Positions 32,312-40,743 of a stretch of 64,000 nt of DNA are shown here, piece after piece; position 1 is the first letter of the stretch, and every line of letters starts with the position of its first letter. The translations under genes were made by a program, and so were the position numbers. The stretch covers positions 1-64,000 of the forward strand of contig VBFD01000109.1 in the NCBI GenBank assembly GCA_005883585.1. The letters are read 5' to 3'. The notes under the pieces are model-generated. The model was not told where the DNA came from and searched no databases. It worked only from the letters and a program-made list of their open reading frames with translations. Source of the DNA: UBA10449 sp005883585. Lineage in GTDB: Bacteria; Chloroflexota; Dormibacteria; Dormibacterales; Dormibacteraceae.

Positions 32312-35300
32312 TCAGTGGCTGAGCCACGACCGCAGCATGGCCACCAGGTGAGAGCTGACCACAGGCTTCGCGATGTAGTCCGACGCCCCAGCTTCTATGC
32401 ATTTCTCTCGGTCTCCCTTCATCGCCTTGGCGGTGAGCGCGATGATCGGCCGGTCCTTGAATGAGTCCAGGCTGCGCATCTTCGTCATTGTTGCGTAGCC
32501 ATCCATCTCCGGCATCATCACGTCGACCAATGCGATGTCAATGTCGGCGTCGTCGCTCAGAGTCTCGAGCGCCTCGCCGCCGCTGTTCACCGATGTGACC
32601 TCCATGCCCTGGCGCTCCAGCACAGCGGTCAGGGCGAATGTGTTCCGAATGTCGTCATCGACGACCAGGACCTTCTTGCCGGCCAGCGACATCTCGACCG
32701 GCACGCTGCCGCCGTCCGCGAACGCGTCGAACGACTCCACGCTCAGGATTGCGCCGACCTCGTCGCGCAATCGCTCTGGAGAACGAACCTCCTTGACGAC
32801 GATCGTCTTCGTCGCCCGGCCGAGCTTCAGCTCCTCCTTGCGGGTCAGCTCCTTGGCGGTGTAGACAAGCACCGGCGTCGACCGCAGGCCCTTGTTCGCC
32901 CGCATGTGATCGATCACCTGCCATCCGCTCATTCCGGGAAGCCCGAGGTCGATGACGATGCAGTCGAACCTCTGGGCTTCGAGCGCCGCAACAGCCTCTT
33001 CGCCGGTGGCGACTGCGGTCGCTTGCGCGGCGAGGGATTCGAGGAGCTGAACGATGTGCTCCCTTTGCACCGGCTCGTCCTCGACGACGAGGACGTTCCT
33101 CGTCGCCACCGCCGCAGACGGTCGATCCATGACCGCGACCGCCGTTTTGCGCGCGCCGTCCGCCGTGCTGGGCGCGATCTTCACGGCCGGAGACTTGGTG
33201 CCGTTTTCGACCGAGCCATTGGACGAGGCGTCGGCAGGCGAGGCCGACCACGCCACCACAGGGCTGGCGATGGGGAGGTAGAGGGTGAAGGTGCTGCCCA
33301 CGCCGGGCTGGCTCTCGAGCGTGATCTCGCCGGCGAGCAGCCGCGTCAGCTCCCGGCAGATGGACAGGCCGAGCCCGGTGCCGCCGTACTTGCGGCTTGT
33401 GGTGCCATCTCCCTGCGCGAAGGCTTCGAAGATCGTCTGCTGCTGAGCCGAAGGAATGCCGATGCCGGTGTCGGTGACGCTCATCGCGATCACCGCGCCG
33501 GCGCGGTTGAGGGCTTCATGCCCCAAGCTCCAGCCCGATGTCGCGAGCTCGGCGCGAAACGCGACGTGGCCTTTTTCGGTGAACTTGAAGGCGTTGCTGA
33601 GCAGGTTGTTGAGCACCTGCTGCAGGCGCTGGGGATCGGTAGGGATGGTCTCCGGCAGACCCGGCTTCAGCTCGATCGTGAAGCCCAGCTTCGTGGCTTC
33701 CGCCACGTGGCGGAAGGTGCGCTCGAGCAGCGGCGGCAGCTCGGACAGCGGCCAGTCCGTGATCTCCAGCGCCACGGTCCCGGACTCGATCTTGGTCAGA
33801 TCGAGGATGTCGTTGATTAGCTTCAAAAGGTCGGTGCCGGACGAGCGGATGATCGTCGCGTATTCGGTCTGCTTCGGCAGAAGGTTTCCGTCAGGGTTGT
33901 CCGCGAGCTCCTGCGCCAGGATGAGAAGGCTGTTGAGCGGCGTCCGCAGCTCGTGCGACATGTTGGCGAGGAACTCCGACTTGTAGCGGGACGTGATCTC
34001 GAGCTGCTCGGCCTTTTCTTCGACCAGGTTCTTGGCCACCTCGACCTCGTTGCGCTTGTGCTCGATCTCGGCGTTCTGTTGCGCCAGGACGATTCCGATG
34101 CTCTCGGTCAGCTGGTCGAGAAAGTCCTGGTGCGTCTGGTTGAAACGCTGGAACGATGCCAGCTCGATGACGGCTCGCACCTCGCCTTCGAACAGAACCG
34201 GCAGCACGATGATGTTGAGCGGGCTGGCGTCACCAAGGCCCGAGGTGATGCGGACGTAGTCGGACGGGACGTCGGTGACCAGGATCCGCTTCTTCTCGAG
34301 TGCGCATTGGCCCACCAGGCCCTCGCCGATCCGGAACTCGGGCGGCACGGTCTTCCGGCTCTTGTACGCGTAGCCGGCCTGAAAGACGAGGCGGGCTTCG
34401 TTGCCGTTGGCGGCGACCATCCCGTAGAAGACGCCGTGCTCCGCACTCACCAATGGCGCGAGCTCGGAAAGGATCATCTTCGACACGGTCATCGGGTCGC
34501 GCTGGCCCTGCAGCATCCGGGCAAATCGCGCCAGGTTCGTCTTCAGCCAGTCCTGCTCGGTGTTCTTCTCGGTCGTCTCTTTGAGGTTGCGGATCATCTC
34601 GTTGATGTTGTCCTTGAGGACGGCGACCTCCCCGCTGGCCTCGACGCCGATCGACCGCGTGAGGTCGCCCTTGGTCACGGCGGTGGCCACGTCGGCGATG
34701 GCGCGGACCTGTGTGGTCAGCGTGGCCGACAGCTGGTTCACGTTGTCGGTGAGGTTGCGCCACGTGCCCGCAGCGCCAGGCACGCGTGCCTGCCCGCCGA
34801 GGCGGCCCTCCACGCCCACCTCGCGGGCCACGCTCGTTACCTGCTCGGCGAAGGTGGCCAGCGTGTCGGTCATGCTGTTGATGGTCTCCGCCAGCGCGGC
34901 GATCTCGCCCTTCGCTTCGAGGGTCAGCTTGCCCCTCAGGTCGCCGTTGGCTACCGCGGTCACGACGCGCGCGATGCCTCGCACCTGGTCCGTGAGGTTG
35001 CTGGCCATCGTGTTGACGTTGTCGGTGAGGTCCTTCCAGATCCCACCGACGCCCTTGACCTCGGCCTGGCCGCCGAGCTTGCCGTCGGTGCCCACCTCGC
35101 GGGCGACACGCGTGACCTCGGACGCGAATGCGTTGAGCTGGTCGACCATCGTGTTGATGGTGTTTTTCTGGACCAGAAACTCACCGAGCGCATCGACGGT
35201 GATCTTCTTGGAGAGGTCGCCCATGGCGACTGCGGTCGTGACGTCGGCGATGTTGCGGGTCCGGTCCGTCAGGTTCATGTTCATCGTGTTGACGTTGTCG

Positions 35301-36970
35301 GTGAGGTCTTTCCAGATGCCGCCGACGCCCTTCACGTCGGCCTGGCCGCCGAGCTTGCCCTCTGTCCCCACCTCGTACGCAACACGCGTGACCTCGCCGG
35401 CGAGAGCATTGAGCTGGTCCACCATCGTGTTGACCGTGTTCTTCAGCTCCAGGATCTCCCCGCGCACGTCGACGGTGACCTTCTTGGAGAGGTCGCCGTT
35501 GGCGACCGCGGTCGTGACCTCGGCGATGTTGCGCACCTGACTGGTCAGGTTGCTGGCCATGGAGTTGACGTTGTCGGTGAGGTTCTTCCAGATGCCGCCC
35601 ACACCTTTGACATGGGCCTGGCCGCCGAGCTTGCCCTCGGTTCCCACCTCGTGCGCGACGCGGGTGACCTCGGACGCGAGGGCGTTGAGCTGATCGACCA
35701 TCGTGTTGATGGTGTTCTTCAATTCGAGGATCTCGCCCTGAACGTCGACGGTGATCTTCTTGGAGAGGTCGCCGTTGGCGACGGCGGTCGTTACTTCGGC
35801 GATGTTGCGGACCTGGCTCGTCAGATTGCCGGCCATCGAGTTGACGTTTTCGGTGAGGTCCTGCCACGTGCCGCCGACGCCCTTCACTTGAGCCTGGCCG
35901 CCGAGCTTGCCCTCGGTACCCACCTCGCGCGCGACGCGGGTCACCTCGGAGGCGAAGGCGTTGAGCTGGTCGACCATCGTGTTGATGGTGTTCTTGAGCT
36001 CGAGGATCTCGCCCTGGACGTCGACGGTGATCTTCCTGGAGAGGTCACCGTTGGCGACGGCGGTGGTGACGTCCGCGATGTTGCGGATCTGGTTGGTGAG
36101 CTGACCGGCCATCAGGTTGACGTTGTCGGTGAGGTCCTTCCAGGTGCCGGCGACCCCCTTGACTTCAGCCTGTCCGCCGAGCTTCCCCTCGGTGCCCACC
36201 TCGCGGGCGACACGGGTCACCTCGGAGGCGAAGCCGTTGAGCTGGTCGACCATCGTGTTGATCGTGTTCTTGAGCTCGAGGATCTCGCCCTGGCCCTCGA
36301 CCGTGATCTTCCGCGAGAGGTCTCCGTTGGCGACCGCCGTCGTCACTTCGGCGATGTTGCGGACCTGACTGGTCAGGTTGCCTGCCATGAAGTTGACGTT
36401 GTCGGTGAGGTCTTTCCAGACGCCGGCGACTCCGGGTACCTGCGCCTGGCCGCCGAGCTTGCCCTCAGTGCCCACCTCGCGAGCGACGCGCGTCACTTCG
36501 AGGCTGAAGGCGCGGAGCTGGTTGACCATCGTGTTCACGATCCGCGCCGTTTCCAGGAACTGACCCTGCAGGCGGCGACCGTCGATGTTGGTCGACATCG
36601 TCTGCGTGAGGTCACCTTTGGCGACCGCGTTGATGACGCGCGCCATCTCGCTGTTCGGCCGCACCACGTCCTCGATCAAGTCGTTGATCGAATCCAGGGT
36701 GGCGGCCCAGGCGCCGCCGGCGTCGCCGATCGACGCGTGCTTGACCTGGCCTTCCTTGCCCACGTGCTTGCTGAGTCTTTTCAGCTCGCGCTCGAGACGT
36801 TGGTTGGACTCGATGATGTCGTTGATGGCGATCGCGACCTTGCCGGCTGGACCGGTCGAGGTCAGCGGCATGCGTACGGTGAAGTCGCCGCGTTTGACCG
36901 CGGTGAGAACCCGCAGCATCACCCTGTGATCAGTGCTTTCCGTGGCTGTGGCTAGGGCTTTGCCTGCCAT
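32312..36970 (-). CDS. Cytosolic poly-HAMP hybrid histidine kinase with two receiver domains
   Basis: A 1552-residue hybrid kinase. Residues 1-800 are about eight or nine HAMP-like units of roughly 92 residues, each containing EVGTEGKLGGQA, W(K/Q)DLTDNVN, TAVANGDL and ELKNTINTMVDQL. A GAF domain (about 820-960) follows. Then come HisKA (H1006 in SHELRTPL), HATPase (LNNLLSNAFKFTEKGH, GTGLGLSICREL), REC1 (about 1290, VLVVEDEPV, IDLGLPGMSG) and REC2 (about 1433, VLVVDDDIRN, VDVMMPEMDG, ALTAKAMKGDREK). There are no membrane helices. The layout resembles fungal group III (Nik1-type) osmosensing kinases. ATG 36970 follows AAGGAGAGGG; upstream frame residues are not conserved-looking. Confidence 0.94.
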   Translation of the reverse strand: MAGKALATATESTDHRVMLRVLTAVKRGDFTVRMPLTSTGPAGKVAIAINDIIESNQRLERELKRLSKHVGKEGQVKHASIGDAGGAWAATLDSINDLIEDVVRPNSEMARVINAVAKGDLTQTMSTNIDGRRLQGQFLETARIVNTMVNQLRAFSLEVTRVAREVGTEGKLGGQAQVPGVAGVWKDLTDNVNFMAGNLTSQVRNIAEVTTAVANGDLSRKITVEGQGEILELKNTINTMVDQLNGFASEVTRVAREVGTEGKLGGQAEVKGVAGTWKDLTDNVNLMAGQLTNQIRNIADVTTAVANGDLSRKITVDVQGEILELKNTINTMVDQLNAFASEVTRVAREVGTEGKLGGQAQVKGVGGTWQDLTENVNSMAGNLTSQVRNIAEVTTAVANGDLSKKITVDVQGEILELKNTINTMVDQLNALASEVTRVAHEVGTEGKLGGQAHVKGVGGIWKNLTDNVNSMASNLTSQVRNIAEVTTAVANGDLSKKVTVDVRGEILELKNTVNTMVDQLNALAGEVTRVAYEVGTEGKLGGQADVKGVGGIWKDLTDNVNTMNMNLTDRTRNIADVTTAVAMGDLSKKITVDALGEFLVQKNTINTMVDQLNAFASEVTRVAREVGTDGKLGGQAEVKGVGGIWKDLTDNVNTMASNLTDQVRGIARVVTAVANGDLRGKLTLEAKGEIAALAETINSMTDTLATFAEQVTSVAREVGVEGRLGGQARVPGAAGTWRNLTDNVNQLSATLTTQVRAIADVATAVTKGDLTRSIGVEASGEVAVLKDNINEMIRNLKETTEKNTEQDWLKTNLARFARMLQGQRDPMTVSKMILSELAPLVSAEHGVFYGMVAANGNEARLVFQAGYAYKSRKTVPPEFRIGEGLVGQCALEKKRILVTDVPSDYVRITSGLGDASPLNIIVLPVLFEGEVRAVIELASFQRFNQTHQDFLDQLTESIGIVLAQQNAEIEHKRNEVEVAKNLVEEKAEQLEITSRYKSEFLANMSHELRTPLNSLLILAQELADNPDGNLLPKQTEYATIIRSSGTDLLKLINDILDLTKIESGTVALEITDWPLSELPPLLERTFRHVAEATKLGFTIELKPGLPETIPTDPQRLQQVLNNLLSNAFKFTEKGHVAFRAELATSGWSLGHEALNRAGAVIAMSVTDTGIGIPSAQQQTIFEAFAQGDGTTSRKYGGTGLGLSICRELTRLLAGEITLESQPGVGSTFTLYLPIASPVVAWSASPADASSNGSVENGTKSPAVKIAPSTADGARKTAVAVMDRPSAAVATRNVLVVEDEPVQREHIVQLLESLAAQATAVATGEEAVAALEAQRFDCIVIDLGLPGMSGWQVIDHMRANKGLRSTPVLVYTAKELTRKEELKLGRATKTIVVKEVRSPERLRDEVGAILSVESFDAFADGGSVPVEMSLAGKKVLVVDDDIRNTFALTAVLERQGMEVTSVNSGGEALETLSDDADIDIALVDVMMPEMDGYATMTKMRSLDSFKDRPIIALTAKAMKGDREKCIEAGASDYIAKPVVSSHLVAMLRSWLSH

Positions 36971-37002
36971 GATGTTCGTTCCCTCTCCTTTCTTTCTCTC
37001 GA

Positions 37003-38319
37003 TTACGCCGTGGGTACCCAGAACTCGACCCTGGCTCCCTCGCCCGGGTCGCTGTGAATGCGGCACCAGCCGCCCACCAGCTGGGCGCGCTCCTTCATCG
37101 CCAGCAGGCCGAGATGACCGGGGACATGTATGCATTCATTGACGACGAACCCCTTGCCGTCGTCGGCCACCTCGATGACCACTCCGCCGTCAAGGGCCGA
37201 GGCCGCGACGCGGATGCGCGTGGCTTGGGAGTGTTTCTCCACGTTGGTCAGGGCCTCCGCGACGTTTTTGAATACCATCGACTCCACCTCGCTCGGCAGG
37301 TCGTCGGGAAGCTGCAGGTCGACATCAGGTTCGATGCCGGTGTGCACGCGAAGGGTTTCGAGGCGATCGCGGATGGCCTCCCCGAGCCCGACCGTGAGGT
37401 CGAGCGCTTCGGGGCTGACGGTGATCAGGAGCCGGCGCAGCGAATCCTCGACCTTCTTGATGGTCGCCGCCAGCTGGTCGAGCTGGGTCTTGTGGTTGCC
37501 TTCGGAGCTGTCGTTGCGAATTCGCTCCAGCTGCAGCTCGGCTGCGGTGAGGAGCTGGAGCGAGTCGTCATGGAGGGCGCTCGCGAACCTGCGCCTTGCC
37601 TCGTCGCCACCGGAAGCGACATTGGCCAGCAGCTGGCGGCGGGCGGCCATCGCTTCCTCCAAACGCTCGACGGCGACATCCAGCTCCTCTTCAGCCTCGC
37701 GGTACTGCCACACCAGACCGGTGGCCATCGCCGCGACCCGAAGGACCCAGGCGTCGTCGGGCGTGAACCCGCGCCTGGAGTCGTAGGCGGCGAGGGCGCC
37801 GATCCGCCGGTCGCCGGCCGGCCAGGAGACGGCTATCGAGTTGCGCATCCCACGCAAGCCGTTCTCTCGCCAGAACTCATCGAGCGCCAGGCACGTGCCG
37901 TTCCGCAGCTCGAGCTCATCGCGGAAGACGATTCGCTCGGCGATACCGTCTCCATCCAGCTCGAGCGGGATCCTGAGGTTTCGAACCGGGGATTGAGGTT
38001 GGAAGCCGAAGGGTTCGCGCTGGACGCCAAGGGCTCCATGCGGGGAAAGGCGCCAGAAGGCGATGCGGCGAGCGCCCACCAGCCCCGCGACCGTCTCGCC
38101 GAGGTGGCCGAAGAACGCCGGCAGCTCCATCTCGGCCTCGAGATAGGAGGACACGGCGCTCAGGGCAATCGAGGCCGCGGCCTGGGCTTTCTCGAGCCGC
38201 TGCGCAGCGCGCACACGCTGCCGTGGCCTCAGCTGGCTCGCCGCTCGCAACCTTCCTGTCTCGCGCAACCCGGATGCACCCGTAGGCCGGCGGCCGGCCG
38301 GCAGGGTGGCTACCTCCAC
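37003..38319 (-). CDS. GAF-domain sensor histidine kinase (NarL/DegS type)
   Basis: A cytosolic 438-residue kinase. A GAF-like sensor (about 45-205: ELPAFFGHLGETVAGLVGARRIAFWRL, IGALAAYDSRRGFTPDDAWVLRVAA) is followed by a HisKA_3 helix with phosphorylated His near 250 (ASALHDDSLQLLTAAELQLERI) and a HATPase domain (VFKNVAEALTNVEKHSQATRI, DDGKGFVV, GHLGLLAMKERAQLVGG). It ends REFWVP-like (RVEFWVPTA). It closely resembles the kinase at 55921, including the C-terminus, and has no response regulator beside it. Confidence 0.9.
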   Translation of the reverse strand: MEVATLPAGRRPTGASGLRETGRLRAASQLRPRQRVRAAQRLEKAQAAASIALSAVSSYLEAEMELPAFFGHLGETVAGLVGARRIAFWRLSPHGALGVQREPFGFQPQSPVRNLRIPLELDGDGIAERIVFRDELELRNGTCLALDEFWRENGLRGMRNSIAVSWPAGDRRIGALAAYDSRRGFTPDDAWVLRVAAMATGLVWQYREAEEELDVAVERLEEAMAARRQLLANVASGGDEARRRFASALHDDSLQLLTAAELQLERIRNDSSEGNHKTQLDQLAATIKKVEDSLRRLLITVSPEALDLTVGLGEAIRDRLETLRVHTGIEPDVDLQLPDDLPSEVESMVFKNVAEALTNVEKHSQATRIRVAASALDGGVVIEVADDGKGFVVNECIHVPGHLGLLAMKERAQLVGGWCRIHSDPGEGARVEFWVPTA

Positions 38320-38397
38320 GTCGCCCCTCCTAAGAGTCTTGTCCGGCCTAAATCAAACCGCGTCGGGGGTGGTCAAGTCGCCGTACAAGTGAGGTAG

Positions 38398-38427
38398 GCC
38401 AGGGGCCCGTAAAGCGGGCCCCCTGGC
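38398..38427 (-). terminator. Strong hairpin downstream of the GlsB gene
   Basis: GCCAGGGGCCCG (38398-38409) pairs with CGGGCCCCCTGGC (38415-38427) with one bulged base and a five-base loop. It follows the minus-strand GlsB stop at 38440. The T-run is weak, so termination is likely but not certain. Confidence 0.55.
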
Positions 38428-38439
38428 TTCAGGAACCGC

Positions 38440-38709
38440 TCAGGCGCGCGCCCGACCCCGCCCGAACATCCTGAGAATGAACAGCAGAACCAAAGCGCCG
38501 AGGAAGGCGATGACGATGGTGCCGATCAAGCCGATGCTGCCATGGATGAAGAAGCCCGCGAGGAAGCCACCCAGCAGCGCGCCGATCAGCCCGACGATGA
38601 TGTCGCCGAGGAGGCCGAAGCCATGGCCTCGGCTGACGGTTGATGCCGCCCAACCGGCGATGAGCCCGACGATGATCCAGGCGATGATGCCACCGGGCGA
38701 AAGCTCCAT
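38440..38709 (-). CDS. GlsB/YeaQ/YmgE family (transglycosylase-associated) membrane protein
   Basis: An 89-residue protein with three glycine-rich helices: IIAWIIVGLIAGWAAS, GLLGDIIVGLIGALLGGFLAGFF and LIGTIVIAFLGALVLLFIL. This is the arrangement of the YeaQ/GlsB family, linked to general stress. The ATG at 38709 is preceded by a good AGGAG. A strong 11-bp inverted repeat lies in its upstream region. Confidence 0.9.
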   Translation of the reverse strand: MELSPGGIIAWIIVGLIAGWAASTVSRGHGFGLLGDIIVGLIGALLGGFLAGFFIHGSIGLIGTIVIAFLGALVLLFILRMFGRGRARA

Positions 38710-38735
38710 GACGCACTCTCCTTTGCAATCAGTGG

Positions 38736-38762
38736 TGTGACCGCCCGTGCGGGGCGGTCACA
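38736..38762. promoter_or_regulatory. Perfect 11-bp inverted repeat upstream of GlsB
   Basis: TGTGACCGCCC/GGGCGGTCACA with a five-base loop, 27 bases before the GlsB start on the minus strand. It could be an operator or a 5'-leader hairpin. It lacks a T-run that would make it a terminator. Confidence 0.45.
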
Positions 38763-38817
38763 TCAAGGGAACGTTTGGTCGCGCGAGCGTACCTAGACGG
38801 TTCGTTCGGCGCCGACG

Positions 38818-38850
38818 AAAAACCGGGCCCGCCACGCTGGCGAGCCCGGC
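38818..38850 (-). terminator. Rho-independent terminator of the surface-protein gene
   Basis: On the minus strand a GC-rich stem (CCGGGCTCGCCA/TGGCGGGCCCGG) is followed by TTTTT (38822-38818). It begins 14 bases after the stop at 38864. A textbook intrinsic terminator. Confidence 0.8.
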
Positions 38851-38863
38851 TCCGTTTGACGCG

Positions 38864-40615
38864 CTACTTGTTGCGACCGATCCGGAGGCCGACTGCTCCC
38901 AGAAGGGCGAGTGCGATGCCCAGGAGCCCGCCGAGGATCGGGAAACCTGTCGCCGCGAGCACCGCTCCGGTGCCCGAGGATGCCGTGGCGCCGGAGACGC
39001 CGCCTGTCGCGGTCGCTCCGCTCACGTTGCCGCTGCCGGACGGGCCGCCGGCCTGGGCACCCGAGGTGCCGCCCGTAGCTCCGCTTGTGCTGCCGGTCGT
39101 GGTGCCGGTGCTCGCGCCGGTGCTGCCGGTGCTGCCGGTGCTGCCGGTGCTGCCGGTGCTGCCGGTGCTGCCGGTGCTGCCGGTGCTGCCGGTGCTGCCG
39201 GTGCTGCCGGTGCTGCCGGTACTGCCGGAGACGCCGCCGCTCGCGGTGCTGCCGGCCGTGGTGCCGGTGCTCGCGCCGGTGCTGCCGGTGCTGCCGGAGA
39301 CCTTGCCGCTCGCGGTGCTGCCGGCCGTGGTGCCTGTGCTGGTACCTGTGGTGCCAGTGCTGTTCTCGCTGCTCAGCATCGCGTTGATCTCAGCCTGAAT
39401 CGAGGCTAGCTGCCCCTTCATCAGGTTGATCTCGACCGATGTGGCCGTTCCGGCGCTAATGGCTGCGCTGAGCTCCGACTTCACTTGCGCCAGCTGCTGC
39501 TCGAGCACAGTGGCTTGAGCTGAGCTGACTTCGCCTGCGCTTACCGCCGCAGAGATCTCCGCGTTGATCTGGAGGACTTCGTTCTGCATGGCGATGAGCT
39601 GAGCCTCGACCGATCCGCCACCGCCGGTCCCGCCCGAGTTTGACGTGGCGGTGCTGCCGGCCGTGGTGCCGGTGCTCGCGCCGGTGCTGCCGGTGCTGCC
39701 GGAGACGCCGCCGCTCGCGGTGCTGCCGGCCGTGGTGCCGGTGCTCGCGCCGGTGCTGCCGGTGCTGCCGGAGACGCCGCCCGTCGCGGTGCTGCCGGCG
39801 GTCGTTCCAGTGCTTGCGCCGGTGCTGCCCGTGCTGCCCGACACGCCGCCCGAGTTGGACGTTGCCGTGCTGCCGGTCGTGGTGCCGGTGCTCGAGCCTG
39901 TGCTGGCCGAGACTCCGGCCGAGTTCGTGGACGCCGCGCTGCCGGCGGTCGTGCCGGTGCTCACGCCTGTGCTCTCAGCCGATGCCGAATCGACCTTGGT
40001 CTTGTCGTCGCCGTTGCCGCTCTTGCCGCCGGCGACGTCGCCACGGCTGTCCGAGTTGTTCTCGCCGACTTCCTTGTGGTGAGCGGTCACTTTGGCGCCG
40101 GCTCCAGCCTTGAGGTCGCCGTTGCCTTTGCCGTTGGCGTCAGCGCTGCCCTTTGCAGCCGTGTCCGACTTGGCGCTGGCGTCTGACTTGACGCTGGTGT
40201 CCGACTTGGCGCTGGTGTCCGACTTGGCGCTCGAGTCCGACTTCGCGCTCGAGTCCGACTTGGCAGCAGCGCTGCTCTTGGCGCTGGCGTCGCTGTTCGT
40301 ACTGGCGCCGCCCTTCGCACTCGCGCCGCCGCTGCCGCTGTTCTTGTCCTTGCCGCCCCCGCTGCCATCGCCGCCGGCTCCGCCGCCGATGGGATGGTCG
40401 GACTTGGCAGGTGCAGGATCGCTGCGGTGGACGACCACCGAAGCGCTCGTCTTATCGGTCGCCGCCTTGCCCTTGTCGCCGTGCGAATCTGCCGCCAGCG
40501 CGGGAGACGTCCGCGCCAGCATCAGGAGCACACCGGCCATGAAGACGAAGAGCTTCACAGCGACGCTACGCAAGAGTGACGGCCGACTAGCAGTGAACTC
40601 GCCGAACGTGTCCAA
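38864..40615 (-). CDS. Sortase-anchored Gly-Ser-Thr repeat surface protein
   Basis: A 583-residue cell-wall protein. A signal peptide (VAVKLFVFMAGVLLMLARTSPALAA) is followed by Ser/Ala/Lys/Asp repeats (SAKSDTSAKSD), then blocks such as GSTGSTGASTGTTAGST. A central coiled-coil-like section comes next (VEAQLIAMQNEVLQINAEIS to IQAEINAML). More GST repeats follow, and the sorting signal LAATG-FPILGGLLGIALALLGAVGLRIGRNK ends the protein. The LAxTG motif, hydrophobic helix and basic tail fit a class E sortase substrate. The repeats imply an extended stalk. Copy number is likely to vary between strains. Confidence 0.85.
   Translation of the reverse strand: MDTFGEFTASRPSLLRSVAVKLFVFMAGVLLMLARTSPALAADSHGDKGKAATDKTSASVVVHRSDPAPAKSDHPIGGGAGGDGSGGGKDKNSGSGGASAKGGASTNSDASAKSSAAAKSDSSAKSDSSAKSDTSAKSDTSVKSDASAKSDTAAKGSADANGKGNGDLKAGAGAKVTAHHKEVGENNSDSRGDVAGGKSGNGDDKTKVDSASAESTGVSTGTTAGSAASTNSAGVSASTGSSTGTTTGSTATSNSGGVSGSTGSTGASTGTTAGSTATGGVSGSTGSTGASTGTTAGSTASGGVSGSTGSTGASTGTTAGSTATSNSGGTGGGGSVEAQLIAMQNEVLQINAEISAAVSAGEVSSAQATVLEQQLAQVKSELSAAISAGTATSVEINLMKGQLASIQAEINAMLSSENSTGTTGTSTGTTAGSTASGKVSGSTGSTGASTGTTAGSTASGGVSGSTGSTGSTGSTGSTGSTGSTGSTGSTGSTGSTGSTGASTGTTTGSTSGATGGTSGAQAGGPSGSGNVSGATATGGVSGATASSGTGAVLAATGFPILGGLLGIALALLGAVGLRIGRNK
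39119..39217 (-). repeat. Eleven perfect tandem 9-bp units encoding Gly-Ser-Thr
   Basis: GGTGCTGCC (plus strand) repeats eleven times, with a single-base variant unit next. It encodes the longest GST run of the surface protein, a likely slippage site. Assembly collapse is also possible here. Confidence 0.85.
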
Positions 40616-40743
40616 AACTGCTCACCTCCACGCGGATATGAGCAATGCCTCGCCGCCATCCTGGACACGGACCCCGTGCGCCCTTCCCCAAATGGCACCG
40701 GGATATGTCGCAGAACGCCCCGCTTAGCGTTACCTAGTTGGCA

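Noticed and set aside
34600..36500. Regularly spaced near-identical blocks, considered as non-coding tandem repeats
   Set aside because: The blocks are about 276 bp and encode HAMP units of one long kinase; divergence is concentrated at third codon positions.
33953..36955. A 1000-residue open frame on the plus strand opposite the poly-HAMP kinase
   Set aside because: It mirrors the repeats of the kinase gene in the complementary frame; high GC removes stops. The minus-strand protein has clear domains and motifs, while this one has only His/Val/Asp-rich repeats.
39119..39217. Possible CRISPR array
   Set aside because: The unit is 9 bp, contiguous and without spacers, and it codes for Gly-Ser-Thr. 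No cas genes are present.
39085..40113. Cys/Arg-rich and Leu/Pro-rich open frames on the plus strand across the surface-protein gene
   Set aside because: They are readings of the Gly-Ser-Thr repeat DNA in other frames (CCRCC and VLPVLP repeats). The minus-strand gene has a signal peptide, sorting signal and terminator.
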